A DNA stretch of 64,000 nt from Periplaneta americana (taxonomy: Eukaryota; Arthropoda; Insecta; Blattodea; Blattidae): the NCBI RefSeq assembly GCF_040183065.1, contig NC_091120.1:193606627-193670626 (forward strand). The letters are read 5' to 3'. Below are positions 14,101 through 23,917 of this stretch, in pieces. The notes beneath the pieces were generated by a model. It made no database searches and was not told where the DNA came from. It saw only the letters and a list, made by a program, of their open reading frames with translations. The translations under genes were made by a program, and so were the position numbers. The number at the start of each line of letters is the position of its first letter. Positions within the stretch are counted from its first letter, which is position 1.

Positions 14101-17100
14101 TGCGTGTCGTGTTCACACGTAAGCCAAAAGTAGCGCACTGTACGCTATTTTTCGTGCTGCGCAACCCGAGTGCAGCAAAAGTTGCAACTGGAGGTTGCGA
14201 GTCTGTTCACACACAAGGCGCTACTTTTGCAGCCGCAGTCATGCTGCAGGTTTCCATCTCTGTGTTGACTTCTCAATATACATTTTGTGGTTATGTTCGC
14301 ATTATTAAGAAACTCATGCGAAAGCTTACTTATATATTATTTGCTTTTCTGTCCTAACTAGTATTCAGAAATTGACATTATTTTTACTATAAAGCTTTTA
14401 AAAACGCCTATATACTTAAATGATAACCAACAGCATATTCACGTAATCAGTGTTGGCAACCCTCCTGTTTGAAACTACGCTACAGAAAATTAAAAAATTG
14501 AATTATATCGTCAGCAATTATGCTCAGACTGTGATGTGCATTTAATAACTGTTACAAATAATTTATTTTCATCACATCTAACATTAAAATACATCCAAAC
14601 AATAAAAGTATCATTGGCACATTTGGGTGGCAACACTGGTCGCAACCGCAGCAAAAGTTTCAACAAAACCAATATCAAAAATGCTGCGGCTGCAACCCTG
14701 AGAACCCTGTTCACACGTCGCTACTTTTAAGCTGCTTGCAGCATGAAAAAGTAGCGAGCAGCAGCTTCGGCAGCCGCTACTTTTCGGGTTGCACCGTTGT
14801 TCACACGTCGCAGTACGAGAGTTGCGCAGTTTTTTGTACTGCATCGCTGCAAAAGTAGCGACGTGTGACCGTACCTTAATATATTAAAAATTATAGCACC
14901 TAGAACCATGATTTTTTTTAAATGCTCAATATTTCATCCTCTTTTTGAACCCACACACACACACACACAAAAATAAAAATCCGACTTTAGGTCACATTTT
15001 CTGCAACTAGTCACCTATGTACTTAACAAAGAGGAAATTATATAGAAAATTATTGTTATGGTAAGTAATCATTCTCTCCTTCAAAGCTGAACAGAGGATT
15101 CTCTGTAATTTGCAGGCGCAGCTGTGGACTGGTGGGCGTTGGGTGTTTGTCTGTTTGAGTTCATGGCCGGCATTCCACCCTTCAACGATGAGACACCTCA
15201 GCACGTGTTTAATAATATTCTTAACAAAGGTATGTTCTCAAAGCTTAGCTAATTCGTTATTAAATGTAAGTCCTCTATATCTTTTTGAGAAGATTAACTC
15301 CATTATGTAGACGAAATTATTGGGAGTCATCAGTGTGGTTTTAGGCATAATAGATAGACTATTGATCAGATTTTTTGTATTCGACAGATATTGGAGAAAA
15401 AATGGGAGTATAAGGGTACAGTACATCAGTTATTCATAGATTTCAAAAAGGCATATGACTCGGTTAAGAGGGCAGTATTATATAATATTCTTATTGAATT
15501 TGGTATTCCCAAGAAACTAGTTCGATTAATTAAAATGTGTCTTAGTGAAACTTACAGCAGAGTCCGTATAGGCCAGTTTCTATCTGATGCTTTTCCAATT
15601 CACTGAGGGCTAAAGCAAGGAGATGCACTATCATCTTTACTTTTTAACTTTGCTCTAGAATATGCCATTAGGAAAGTTCAGGATAACAGAGAGGGTTTGG
15701 AATTGAACAGGTTACATCAGCTTCTTGTCTATGCGGATGACGTGAATATGTTAGGAGGAAATCCACAAACGATTAGGGAAAACACGGAAATTCTACTTGA
15801 AGCAAGTAAAGCGATAGGGTTGGAAGTAAATCCCGAAAAGATAAAGTATATGATTATGTCTCGTGACCAGAATATTGTACGAAATGGAAGTATAAAAATT
15901 GGAGATTTATCCTTCGAAGAGGTGGAAAAATTCAAATATCTTGGAGCAACAGTAACAAATATAAATGACACTCGGGAGGAAATTAAACGCAGAATAAATA
16001 TGGGAAATGCATGTTATTATTCGGTTGAGAAGCTTTTGTCATCTAGTCTGCTGTCAAAAAATCTGAAAGTTAGAATTTATAAAACAGTTATATTACCGGT
16101 TGTCCTGTATGGCTGTGAAACTTGGAACGAAGGTTAGGGGTGTTTGAGAATAAGGTTCTTAGGAAAATATTTGGGGCTAAGAGGGATGAAGTTACAGGAG
16201 AATGGAGAAAGTTACACAACGCAGAGCTGCACACATTGTATTCTTCACCTGACATAATTAGGAACATTAAATCCAGAAGTTTGAGATGGGCAGGGCATGT
16301 AGCACGTATGGGCGAATCCAGAAATGCATATAGAGTGTTAGTTGGGAGGCCGGAGGGAAAAAGACCTTTGGGGAGGCCGAGACGTAGATGGGAAGATAAT
16401 ATTAAAATGGATTTGAGGGATGTGGAATATGATGGTAGGGACAGGATTAATTTTGCTCAGGATAGGGACCGATGGCGGGCTTATGTGAGGGCGGCAATGA
16501 ACCTCCGGGTTCCTTAAAAGCCAGTAAGTAAGTAAGTCATCTTTTAAATTGTTTATCGTTTCACCATGTCAAATTAAGAGCCATTTAGCTAATGGTGTCT
16601 TATTATTGCAGTGTATCCAATAGAACACATTTTGAGGAAGAATCAAGCCTGTTTCACGTTTTATATAAGATATAATATTTTTTATGGATGAAAGAAAGAC
16701 AAGGGAAGCTGACTTCTAAGAGATGGAACATATTTTACCATGCTCAGACATTCCATGGCCGCAAGCAGAAGAACAGTTCTCCGATGCAGCTCACTCTGCT
16801 ATAGATAGTCTTCTGACACTGGACCCAGCAGACAGGCCTGCTGCCCCACAGGTGAAGAAGATGCCGCTCTTCTCTGCGATAAACTGGGACAACCTTCTTA
16901 GCACAACAGCCCCTTTCATACCACAGCCCGACGATATTACGGACACTGTCTATTTCCAAGGTAATTAATGTACATATCCAATTCTGGCTGTGCAAATAAG
17001 TTTGAATTTTGCATTTAAATATAATAAAAGTCTAAAAACTTTAAAATTTAAAAAAATTTTACAGTGTTAAAAGAATTGTTAAAAAAGGTAATACAGTCCA

Positions 17101-18477
17101 CTCTGGATATAGTGAACTCGGTTATAGTGAACATTTGGTTATAGTGAACCTAAATCGTTAGTCCCGACCTGCATTCATTAAAAGTACATTCATACAGTAA
17201 AACCCCAATTATCCGTCACCCTATTAACTGATTGATGGATTATCCGACTTCTTTCTCGCCCTCCTCTTTTTTTCTTTTTTTGCTACAGAAACATATGAAG
17301 TACTATTGTACATTATATTAATACCAGTATGTATTTTTTCTAGAGAGTGTTATTACAAGCCTTGACACTTTCACAATATGGTCTACTGTTCGTGTTGTCG
17401 TACTGTACAACTTCTGCTTATATAAAATATATTGCATGAGTGCCAAAAGAAAACGTGTTGTGCTAAGTACCGAAAAAAGTGCAAATAATTGAGTTGTTTG
17501 AGGAGAGAAAAACTGTGGCTCATCTCGCATAAGAGTACGAGATTGATGTTACAATTCTACGAGAATTAATAAAAAATCAACAATAAAGTGTATAAAATAC
17601 GTAAATCTACAACACGAGACCTGTACTATTCCTATCTTTCCACTGACATCCATTACAAGGAATTCCTTGCCCCTTAAAAACCCGTCCTTGACAACCAGAC
17701 TTAAATAAGAGAAATATTGATTCTCTTCCTAGCGTGTTAAACAAAAGATCACAGAGAAAATTTTAAAAGTGCAAGTATTATCCACTTAATTTACGAAGAT
17801 ATTTTATGATGTGGATTATCCGATTTTTTCGATTAACCGTTCAGCCCACCCCCTTCATTACCACGGATAATAGAGGTTCTGCTGTATTTCTGTTTATAGT
17901 GAACCCTCGCTTCGGTTATAGTGAACTTTGTATCCTGACAAATTCTTATTTGAAGTCAGACCTTCTTGTATAAAGTTTAAAAAATGTGTTGAGAACAACA
18001 TTCTAAGTTTCTTACTCCTTTAGTCAAAGGACAAAGGTAGGATTAGTGATTCCTAGACAATGAGCTGTACTGTAAATCCAGGCAACGTGTGACGACCTTG
18101 TCTCACTCCACCGTCGAAGCATTGCAATTCTGTCCTCAGGCACACTACTCTACTGTTATTTCTAATCCTTCACCGTCAAAGGGTTGCCTTTTGTTCTCAG
18201 AAACATTTCTATTATGACGGAAGCATCAAAGCAACGGAAAATTAAATTGCCTTTTTTTAATTAAAAGGGGATGGATATTACGTCCAGAGCATAAATGAAG
18301 ATAAGATTCTAAATGGCTTTCAAACTCCATCAACCCCCTCCCCATTTCCATTTAGTGACCTGGGAAATTCCAAGGCTGAGTACACAGTCACACCATATGT
18401 CATTTAATGTGATTCTGTTTTGTGTTGCAGCTCGAAACATCCTTCAGCAAGTGCATGTGTCGAACTTTGAGCTATGA
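1987..18477 (+). CDS. MASTL: Greatwall kinase (MASTL), C-terminal eight exons
   Basis: This is the C-terminal part of Greatwall, the mitotic AGC-family Ser/Thr kinase that phosphorylates ENSA/ARPP19 to inhibit PP2A-B55. Exons are 1987-2101, 7125-7281, 8889-9162, 12201-12323, 13512-13662, 15116-15229, 16748-16960 and 18431-18477. Each has AG/GT borders, phases join without conflict, and the total is 1194 bp (397 codons plus TGA). Order: Ser/Thr-Pro-rich middle region (non-conserved middle insert), [12 protein letters not shown], activation segment [46 protein letters not shown], the DPADRP block, then AGC tail [16 protein letters not shown] and a hydrophobic C terminus ending NFEL. The first seen exon starts in phase 0; the DFG motif and N-lobe lie upstream, outside the window. 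The middle insert is poorly conserved, so small exons there could be missed. Introns hold most of the transposons at 2.1-18.4 kb. Confidence 0.93.
2381..3853 (-). mobile_element. Tc1-family DNA transposon, full length with TIRs and TA target
   Basis: The ends are imperfect inverted repeats of about 30 bp: CACTCAGGGACAAAAGAAAC on the left, and on the right a sequence whose reverse complement is CACTAAGGGACAAAAAAAAG. TA flanks both sides (2379-2380 and 3854-3855). Length 1473 bp. It lies in a MASTL intron, opposite to the gene. Confidence 0.93.
2542..3555 (-). pseudogene. Tc1 transposase with three in-frame stops
   Basis: One uninterrupted frame of 338 codons runs from ATG at 3555 to TAA at 2542, the normal Tc1 length. 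The N-terminal paired-like HTH reads [19 protein letters not shown]; the catalytic DD34E blocks read [16 protein letters not shown] and [20 protein letters not shown] codons interrupt at 3133-3135 (just before SCVLFTDE), 2690-2692 (after RRVKNR) and 2659-2661, with no frameshift. Few lesions and recognisable TIRs imply a fairly recent death. Confidence 0.92.
3856..4634. other. MASTL intron, no recognised feature
   Basis: AT-rich sequence with no exon signal, repeat or domain that I can recognise. Confidence 0.5.
4635..5263. repeat. 157-bp tandem repeat, 4 copies
   Basis: ATGAATAATTTTAAAAGG recurs at 4635, 4792 and 4949, and as ATAAATAATTTTAAAAGG at 5106, exactly 157 bp apart. Units differ by only a few substitutions, so the array is young. 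Open frames inside it are by-products of the repeat. It lies in a MASTL intron. Confidence 0.95.
5264..6412. other. MASTL intron, mostly unrecognised
   Basis: A small inverted repeat (about 5362-5382 against 5421-5441, around ATTTGAAACTGC) flanks a short TA run. Otherwise AT-rich sequence with no recognised element. Confidence 0.4.
6413..6737. repeat. Head-to-head pair of tRNA-derived SINEs forming a palindrome
   Basis: The plus-strand arm (about 6577-6737) has a tRNA-like head: GGCTTAGTGGATAAAGC (box A-like, about 6639) and GGTTCAAATCCC (box B, 6681-6692). The left arm (6413-6556) is the near-complete reverse complement, including GGGATTTGAACCCGG. The centre carries the duplicated phrase AACTTAATCTGAGAC. 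Both arms end in ATTACTCTTTCATCGTAT. It could be two insertions or one inverted duplication. Confidence 0.88.
7125..7281 (+). CDS. MASTL: MASTL exon: middle region
   Basis: The acceptor is TTGTTTTCAG and the donor is GG/GTAAGAAG. The frame reads [15 protein letters not shown], then [20 protein letters not shown]. It leaves two bases, completed by the first base of 8889. TP and SP sites are candidate CDK sites (inference). A LINE fragment lies about 20 bp downstream of the donor. Confidence 0.82.
7303..7492 (-). pseudogene. 3' end of the RNase H-bearing LINE family
   Basis: The reverse complement matches 10190-10376 of the better copy: a Cys/His knuckle region (CPLCNS-type) and the 3' tail ending GCATTAGAAAACAACAAC. 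It inserted about 20 bp after the donor of the 7125-7281 exon. Confidence 0.85.
7575..8360. mobile_element. Non-autonomous pogo/Tigger-like element
   Basis: The terminal inverted repeats are CAGTGAAACCTCTCATTTAC on the left and GTAATGAGAGGTTTCACTG on the right, flanked by TA. The interior has repeated GTGTCCGTA-type motifs near each end and no intact ORF. TA targets plus a CAGTGAAACCTC terminus are typical of the Tigger/pogo group (established); the assignment is inference. Confidence 0.8.
8889..9162 (+). CDS. MASTL: MASTL exon: basic middle region
   Basis: The acceptor is CTTATGTTCAG and the donor is GAG/GTATGTAC. The frame is open for 91 codons: [48 protein letters not shown]. The basic KRK/KRR clusters could act in nuclear targeting (inference). 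It ends in phase 0, matching the phase-0 start at 12201. Confidence 0.87.
9209..10516. mobile_element. MITE-like hairpin element interrupted by a LINE
   Basis: The arms 9209-9299 and about 10428-10516 are inverted repeats of about 90 bp with about 90% identity (GTTCAGAGCAAAAGTGGTG against the complement of CACTTCTGCTCTGAAC). Removing the LINE and one copy of its target duplication leaves a compact element of roughly 230 bp. It lies in the MASTL intron just after the 8889-9162 exon. Confidence 0.82.
9308..10376 (+). mobile_element. 5'-truncated LINE with RNase H, 13-bp target-site duplication
   Basis: The flanks ATATTCAATTTAT at 9295-9307 and 10377-10389 are identical, a clean target-site duplication. 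It encodes the RT-distal region, RNase H (9570-9990: [47 protein letters not shown]) and, after a frameshift near 10054, a Cys/His knuckle [18 protein letters not shown]. The 3' end is GCATTAGAAAACAAGAACAA, an (AAC)-type tail. Best copy in the window of the family also seen at 1-628 and 7303-7492. Confidence 0.93.
10979..11816. mobile_element. Non-autonomous pogo/Tigger-like element
   Basis: The inverted termini are CAGTAGAACTTGGTTATAAC on the left and GCTATAACCAAGTTCTACTG on the right, with TA on both sides. Length about 838 bp, no transposase recognised. It sits in the MASTL intron between exons 8889-9162 and 12201-12323. Confidence 0.85.
12201..12323 (+). CDS. MASTL: MASTL exon: middle region
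   Basis: The acceptor is TTGTGTTCAG and the donor is GAT/GTGAGT. It has 41 codons, phase 0 in and out, beginning [16 protein letters not shown] and ending KHEDNVFHD. It is less conserved, and the assignment rests on splice sites, phase and collinearity. Confidence 0.82.
12448..13360. mobile_element. Fold-back or MITE-like element containing a tRNA-like SINE head
   Basis: A large hairpin at 12448-12535 contains TTTAAGCACGAGGCG paired with CCGAGTGCTTAAA. A 19-bp perfect inverted pair, TTTATCCATGACCATAACG (12554-12572) and CGTTATGGTCATGGATAAA (13341-13359), brackets the interior. No coding capacity. It is flanked by MASTL exons on both sides. Confidence 0.6.
12905..13022 (+). repeat. tRNA-derived SINE remnant
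   Basis: TTTAGCTCAGTTGGCTAA (box A) and GGTTCAAGTCTCC (box B, about 12966) have tRNA-like spacing, followed by a poly-A run at about 13008-13021. There is no proper acceptor stem, so this is a SINE rather than a tRNA gene. Confidence 0.65.
13512..13662 (+). CDS. MASTL: MASTL exon: end of insert and activation segment
   Basis: It encodes [19 protein letters not shown] followed by [19 protein letters not shown], the Greatwall-type segment entering kinase subdomain VIII (APE). The Thr of GTPDY is the conserved activation-segment Thr. The donor CATG/GTAAGT leaves one base, giving Gly with the next exon. Confidence 0.96.
14042..14876. mobile_element. PIF/Harbinger-like non-autonomous element, TAA target
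   Basis: The termini AGGTACGGTCACACGTCACT and the reverse complement of AGCGACGTGTGACCGTACCT form a TIR of about 28 bp; TAA flanks both ends (14039-14041 and 14877-14879). Subterminal motifs such as TTCACACGTCGCTACTTTT recur inside. A three-base TWA target is characteristic of PIF/Harbinger (established); the assignment is inference. MASTL intron. Confidence 0.8.
15116..15229 (+). CDS. MASTL: MASTL exon: kinase subdomain IX
   Basis: It encodes [19 protein letters not shown] then [18 protein letters not shown]. The Asp of DWW is the invariant subdomain IX Asp. The acceptor is AATTTGCAG and the donor AAAG/GTATGT. An RTE LINE begins about 55 bp downstream of the donor. Confidence 0.96.
15286..16538 (+). 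mobile_element. 5'-truncated RTE-type LINE
   Basis: It encodes RT from [14 protein letters not shown] through [19 protein letters not shown] (catalytic box, about 15730), [11 protein letters not shown] and [11 protein letters not shown], then [18 protein letters not shown] to RAAMNLRVP. It is broken by a TGA at 15604-15606 (FPIH*GLKQGD, Cys in other copies) and a small frame-shifting deletion at about 16125 that removes the TLTLREE segment. The 3' end is GCCAGTAAGTAAGTAAG, the family's (TAAG)n tail. ATCTTTT on both sides (15279-15285, 16539-16545) may be a short target duplication. It lies in the MASTL intron. Confidence 0.93.
16748..16960 (+). CDS. MASTL: MASTL exon: subdomains X-XI and AGC tail
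   Basis: It encodes [29 protein letters not shown] (subdomain XI Arg), [11 protein letters not shown] and the C-tail [17 protein letters not shown]. The acceptor is CATGCTCAG and the donor CAAG/GTAATT. Confidence 0.96.
17094..17940. mobile_element. TATAGTGAAC-repeat element hosting a nested Tigger-like insertion
   Basis: Iterations of GGTTATAGTGAAC occur at 17120-17150 and again at about 17890-17930. They read in the same orientation on both sides of the inner element at 17195-17884. The left end CAGTCCACTCTGGATATAGT after TA looks like a transposon terminus. No coding sequence. Confidence 0.6.
17195..17884 (+). mobile_element. Tigger/pogo-like element remnant with CENP-B-type HTH fragment
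   Basis: The ends CAGTAAAACCCCAATTATCC and GGATAATAGAGGTTCTGCTG (inverted, imperfect) are flanked by TA. The interior near 17440-17570 encodes [12 protein letters not shown] and, in another frame, [11 protein letters not shown] with [13 protein letters not shown], matching the N-terminal HTH of pogo/Tigger transposases. Stops and frameshifts are present and the catalytic part is deleted. Confidence 0.75.
18431..18477 (+). CDS. MASTL: MASTL terminal exon
   Basis: The acceptor is GTGTTGCAG; the frame gives [15 protein letters not shown] then TGA. The hydrophobic last residues fit a Greatwall C terminus. A donor-like AG/GTGAGT at 18498-18504, about 21 bases after the stop, raises the possibility of a 3'-UTR intron. 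Confidence 0.9.
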
Positions 18478-19454
18478 ACATCTTGCCATTCATTCTAGGT
18501 GAGTCTTAGAATTTCCACTATCACTCATTTTTTTATCATTATATCTTTAAGATTTATAATTTTAATTTCTTTTAAAATATTCTGGTTTGTTGAGATTAGA
18601 ACAGTGTCTTGATGTATCTTCTTGTATGTGTAGTTGCTTAGGTAGATTCTTTGTATTTTCAGCATTAAAAATCGTGTGTTGTGCAGCTCACATGAGCAAA
18701 TATGACACGAGTTTTGTGGTGGATTTTAAGGTATAAGATTTATTTATTTCCATGAGGAGCTTTTGGTGATCGGCATAACATGATGAACTTACAAGGAGAT
18801 TTCTCATGAAGAAGTAATATATCAACTCTGAACTCTAAATTTATATGATGTATATTTTGCTGTTGGATGTGTAATATATTCAATATGGTGAGTATACTAT
18901 TTTGTTTTTGTTTGGATAGATCTATTTTCACAGGCTATTTTTTTATGTTTTCATCACATGCCTTGTAATATATCATGTGCATACAAATATTGCTTATTAT
19001 CTTATATCTTCGTAGTTTCTTAGTGCTGGGTTCAGAGAGATTGCATCCCATTCTTGTAACCATGATCAGGTTTAAAAAAATCATCAAATGAACGAAGTAC
19101 TATTGCATTTATGATATAGAAGAAATCAGTGCACACCAATCATGGTAAATCCCTGTTATTTCCAGTTAAAGAACAATTTCATATATATAAACTAAACTAG
19201 AACATAAACTATAGCGAATTAATATAGTGTGCAACTACACATAATAATAACTGTAAGAATAATGTTCTCTGTTCATTTCTGCTACTGTTGTCTAGAGTTT
19301 TTGTGTTGGTTAAAGTTTTGAGAAAAAAATGGTTCCTTCTCTAAGCATCCCTGGTACTTTCAATTAGCTCTTTATGTTGGAAATCAGGTACAGACTGGAA
19401 CTTAAAGATTTTTTAAAATCACTTCATTACATTTCATGACCGAAATTTGTATTC
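18478..19454. other. MASTL 3' flank, no element recognised
   Basis: Probable 3' UTR or 3'-UTR intron followed by AT-rich intergenic DNA. I see no coding region or clear repeat. Confidence 0.4.
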
Positions 19455-20591
19455 GGGCTATTCCATATGAAATCGATCAGTAAAAAACCTCGCATTTTTT
19501 TAATACACTAATTTTTTCCCTATTTATACAAGGTGCTGAGGAGAGTGCATTTTCAAAAATATACTATCGAAAGTCAAACGGTTTTCGTATTATTGAGCGA
19601 CAAATTTAGCGTATTTTATAAAAACAAGCCTCTTTCAGCGCTCAGAACACTGGAACCATTTACTGCAGATCATTGAACGGGAGCTCATTTTGAAGCTGAC
19701 ATTTGGTAGGTTATGATAAGAAGTAATCCTTATTTTTATTGTATACAGAGAGACAGATAATCTGATTTTACTTACTTTTAGGCATTTTGCCAATTTGTAA
19801 AAAAGTAAAAAATATTGAGAAAAAAACCTTACATTATTAAGAGGGATTCGGCATTGTTTGCTTAGTGTCACGGCAATAAGTTTCGAGGATATTAAATCAA
19901 TTATTTTCACACTTGAATGGCACAGTACTGCACGCACTGGCCGAGAGCTGAAGATAAGCGAACGTTGGGCGTCATTTTACTCCTGTGTTTATGAAAACCT
20001 GTGATAAAGCTAGCCCAGCTATGCGCTACTTGATAAGCGACACATCACGTGTTTGTCTCCTGGCCTTGCTTGTCTTGGCTAGCTCCTGTCTCACAGTCAG
20101 CTGGTTAGTTCACGCGGGTACTATTTATTTTCTTTTTTTGATATTTTCAATGCTTTCTTATCAACGGTGCACCAGTAAAAATATCTGTTTATTTGTACTT
20201 TCAATGCGGAATCTAACCATATATTTTAAAAATATTTTTTCGTGGCCAAAGGCGTCGTAATGAAGAAAAATCTAAATTTCTCCATTTCCATAAAAAGTAA
20301 GAAAAACTGTTTACATGTTAATATAAACTTTAATTTCTCAGCATCAAAATAAACCATGATTTTGATCATTGGGTGAAAGGGTTTCGGAGCCACAACAGTT
20401 TAAAGTTGCTAATTTCATGAAAATACGATAAATTTAAATATTTTTAATTTAAACACTATGAAGTTCTGATGCCTCAAACTTTGCACAAAGCATTGTATCA
20501 CAGTTGTCTACGTACAAAAAAGTTTCATTGTATTTAAAAATTGCAAGGTCAATTTTCTCTATATTTCGGTCGATTTGAGATGGAATAGCCC
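19455..20591. mobile_element. GGGCTATTCCAT-ended element, copy 1
   Basis: It begins GGGCTATTCCATATGAAATC and ends with GATTTGAGATGGAATAGCCC; the ends are inverted repeats of about 24 bp, perfect for the first 12. A second, inverted copy is at 35073-36193. ATTC occurs on both outer flanks (19451-19454, 20592-20595) and could be the target duplication. No transposase recognised; non-autonomous, class undetermined. Confidence 0.8.
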
Positions 20592-20893
20592 ATTCTGTTA
20601 TGTTCCTGAAAAATCTTAATTCTCCATTTATTTTCTGAAAACAAAAATGCGATTTTTGACTGAAAATTACCAAAATTTCACTCATCACTCCCCCTTAAGC
20701 CTACTTCAGCATATAGATCAGATTTACGAGTAGGCTATTATAGGATCAACTTTTGTTAATCCTTTTAGCAAAATAATGGATGATGTATTGGTTAAAATGG
20801 CGGAGTATCGATAAACTCTCTTCTTGAAGTTATTTAGTTACCTTTTGACCTACATTGAAACAATATGCAAACCCCTAGTAATATACGTTACAA

Positions 20894-20995
20894 GAGCGGT
20901 ATGTTGATGTTTTCATGTTCTCGGAAATTAAAAAAGCTCAACTACGTTTCGCTTTTTCAATCTTCTCCTCGAACATGAAAACAAGCATACCGCTC
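20894..20995. repeat. Palindromic hairpin repeat
   Basis: The arms GAGCGGTATG...TTTTCATGTTC and GAACATGAAAACAAGCATACCGCTC can pair over about 25 bp. The loop contains TACGTTTCGCTTTTTC. Intergenic. Confidence 0.75.
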
Positions 20996-21544
20996 GTGTA
21001 TCATACATTATTTTGTGCGAAGATCGTTTATTATATACCTGAAAGAGAAATTTCTAATTAGTTGCAATGAAATCTCCATCTTGGTTTCTGTTCAATGACG
21101 GCAACTTTTAAAACCAAAAATATCTATCTTCAAATTGTTGCTATAAAATGTTTGCTGTGTTTACTATATTCCAGCAGGCCGTGATATACGTCTGTCTTTT
21201 TTTTCCCCCCCCACTCTATAAATGCGAACTTAAAACAAACAGTAAGGTTATGTAATGATTTATTTTTCATTTTAATATTTTAACAATATTATTTATATAA
21301 CATATTGTAGTAATAACATCGGCTGGTTTAATTTTGCTGGTCAAGGAGATGTTTAGAAATGGAAAATATCTTTGACATCTAATTCTGCACATTGAAATGA
21401 TGAGTCTGGAATCTTGTTGATGTTTTGACGGCTTCCTTAATGTTACTTGCATCACGAATGCAGTAATTTTAGTGGAGTTGTAGAGTTTACTTCATTTTTA
21501 CAAATATTTAAAAACAATAATTAGCAGTGCAATGTAGGTGAAAT

Positions 21545-21770
21545 TCCAGTGGTAAGTTTCCAATTTATAATTATTACTATGTTAAACGTCTCTAAAAATA
21601 ATATGTTAAAAGCCCAAAGCAGTAAAATGAATGTCGCGCTCAAGCGGTAAGAAGAGGTAAATTGTTATGTGTGTTACGTTGGGAATACTGAATGTGGTAT
21701 TTCACACTTACCGTGTATTGGTTTTGTGCGGAAAGCAAGCAAATACGCACGATCTCGCACAAAATAAATT
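21545..21770 (-). repeat. Dispersed repeat, copy A (match at 40180-40400)
   Basis: The reverse complement matches 40180-40400: shared segments include TGTGCGAGATCGTGCGTATT, CATTCAGTATTCCCAAC and ACATATTATTTTTAGAGACG. Two copies in opposite orientation suggest a transposon 3' region; no coding is apparent in this copy. Confidence 0.75.
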
Positions 21771-22747
21771 TACTCTATATTTCAATGCAAAGATTATCGT
21801 AAAAATTAAACAGTATTTGCAATTCTAAAAATATGATCGTACAAAAAATAGTATGCAATTCACATGTGTTAATTGCGTAACAGAATCACAGAAATAGAAG
21901 AGACTCGATTTTGTCTCGTCTTTTGTAACTTTTCCTCGATTTTGCTATGAGCATTTAACTGCTCTTGTATTGCAATATACTCTTAGAATGTAAATTTTAT
22001 TTTAACTAATTTGTAACTTTTCTTTTTCAGGTTATAAAAATTGGTATGTAATATATTGTCTTCGCGGAATTTGTAAGTCTGTATATTTTGCTTGGTGTTG
22101 AATCTTGTAAAAATATATTGGAAGAGGAGGCCAGTACTAAGATCCTGTTTTTCTATTGGCCACATCTTTTTCTTATTCCTATTACCATGTTGTATCATAT
22201 TTTTGTGTTTAGATCAAGTTTTGTGAATGCAGAATTACATGAACTTTTGGTATTTTTGTAGAAACATAAAATATAATTGGTTTTGATATATGGATACTTG
22301 TGTTTTCAATTTTTGGATTTCTTCCGTACTTTCACTACATTGTAGACCAATGAAGAAGTCAGCTTCTTCAAATACAGGGTTGTTCAAACTGATTGTTCCG
22401 ATTTAAGTTGACTATATTTTTGAAGTTCACAAATAGAGAATGATTTGTGATACTTTAACCGAAAGGAGAACTGTTGAAATGTTTTTCACTTTGTCAGGTT
22501 CACATTTATCAAGTAGCTTAAATCAAGTAACTTGCATTTAAATAAAGTGAGTTCGAGTTTCGTTAATAAATTGTCAAGTCAGGCTTGTCAGACCATGGCT
22601 TTGACAACCATAAGGAACACACTGTATTTCAACAGAGTTCTATGCATTTCTTTGGGGTTTGGTGAATGAATCGATGTAGATGTGCTTCAGTATACTTGAG
22701 GGAAGTCGTACATTTTGGGTCCTATTAATGGTATTCACATTTAATGC
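21771..22747. other. Intergenic, no recognised feature
   Basis: AT-rich DNA. A TACAGGGTTGTTCAAACTG phrase at about 22373 looks like a transposon end, but I found no partner. Confidence 0.4.
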
Positions 22748-23166
22748 TTGTGATTTCTTCTTACTTACTTACTTACTTACAAATGGCTTGTAAGGAACCC
22801 TGAGGTTCATTGCCGCCCTCACATAAGCCCACTATCGGTCCCTATCCTGTGCAAGATTAATCCAGTCTCTATCATCATATCCCACCTTCCTTAAATACAT
22901 TTTAATATTATCCTTCCATCTACGTCTTGGCACCCCAAAGGTCTTTTCCCCTCTGGTCTTCCAACTAACACTCTATATGCATTTCTGGATACATCCTACA
23001 TGCCCTGCCCATCTCAGACGTCTGGATTTAATGTTCCTAATTATGTCAGGTGAAGGATAAAATGCGTGCAGTTCTGCGTTGTGCAACTTTCTCCATTCTG
23101 CTGTAACTTCATCCTCTTAGCCCCAAATATTTTCCTAAGCACCTTATTCTCGAACACCCTTAGCCT

Positions 23167-23408
23167 CGTCCACACCTGTGGAGTAATGGTCAGCGCGTCT
23201 GGCCGCGAAACCAGGTGGCCCGGGTCGAATCCCAGTCGGGACAGGTTACCTGGTTGAGGTTTTTTTCCGGGGTTTTCCCTCAACCCAATACGAGCAAATG
23301 CTGGGTAATTTTCGGTGCTGGACCCCAAACTCACTTCACCAGCATTATCACCTTAATTTCATTCAGACGCTAAATAACCTAGATGTTGATACAGCATCGT
23401 AAAATAAC
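23167..23408 (+). repeat. tRNA-derived SINE nested in the LINE, 10-bp target duplication
   Basis: It has box A-like AGTAATGGTCAGCGCG, box B GGGTCGAATCC (about 23222) and a body with GGTTGAGGTTTTTTTCCGGGG and TTTTCCCTCAACCC. It is flanked by CCCTTAGCCT at 23157-23166 and 23409-23418. Antisense to the host LINE. Confidence 0.88.
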
Positions 23409-23917
23409 CCCTTAGCCTCTGTTCCTCTCTCAAAGTAAGAGTTCAAGTTTCACAGCTGTATAGAACAACCAGTAATATAATAATTGTTTTATAAATTCTA
23501 ACTTTCAGTTTTTTGAGAGGAACTGTATGACAAAAGCTTCTCAACTGAATAATAATAGACATTTACAAGTTTTTTCTGCGTTTTATTTCTTCTCAATTGT
23601 CATTTATGTTTGTTACTGTTGCTCCAAGATAGTTGAATTTTTCCACCCCTTCGAAGGATAAATCTCCAATTTTTATGTTTCCAATTCGTACAATATTCTG
23701 GTCACGAGACATAATCATATACTTTGTCTTTTCGGGATTTACTTCCAAACTTATCTCTTTACTTGCTTCAAGTAAAATTCTCGTGTTTTTCCTTAATAGT
23801 TTGTGGATTTTCTTCTAACATATTCACGTCATCTGCATAGACAGGCAACTGATGTAATCTATTCAATTCCAAACCCTCTCTGTTTTCCTGGACTTTCCTA
23901 ATGGTATATTCTAGAGC

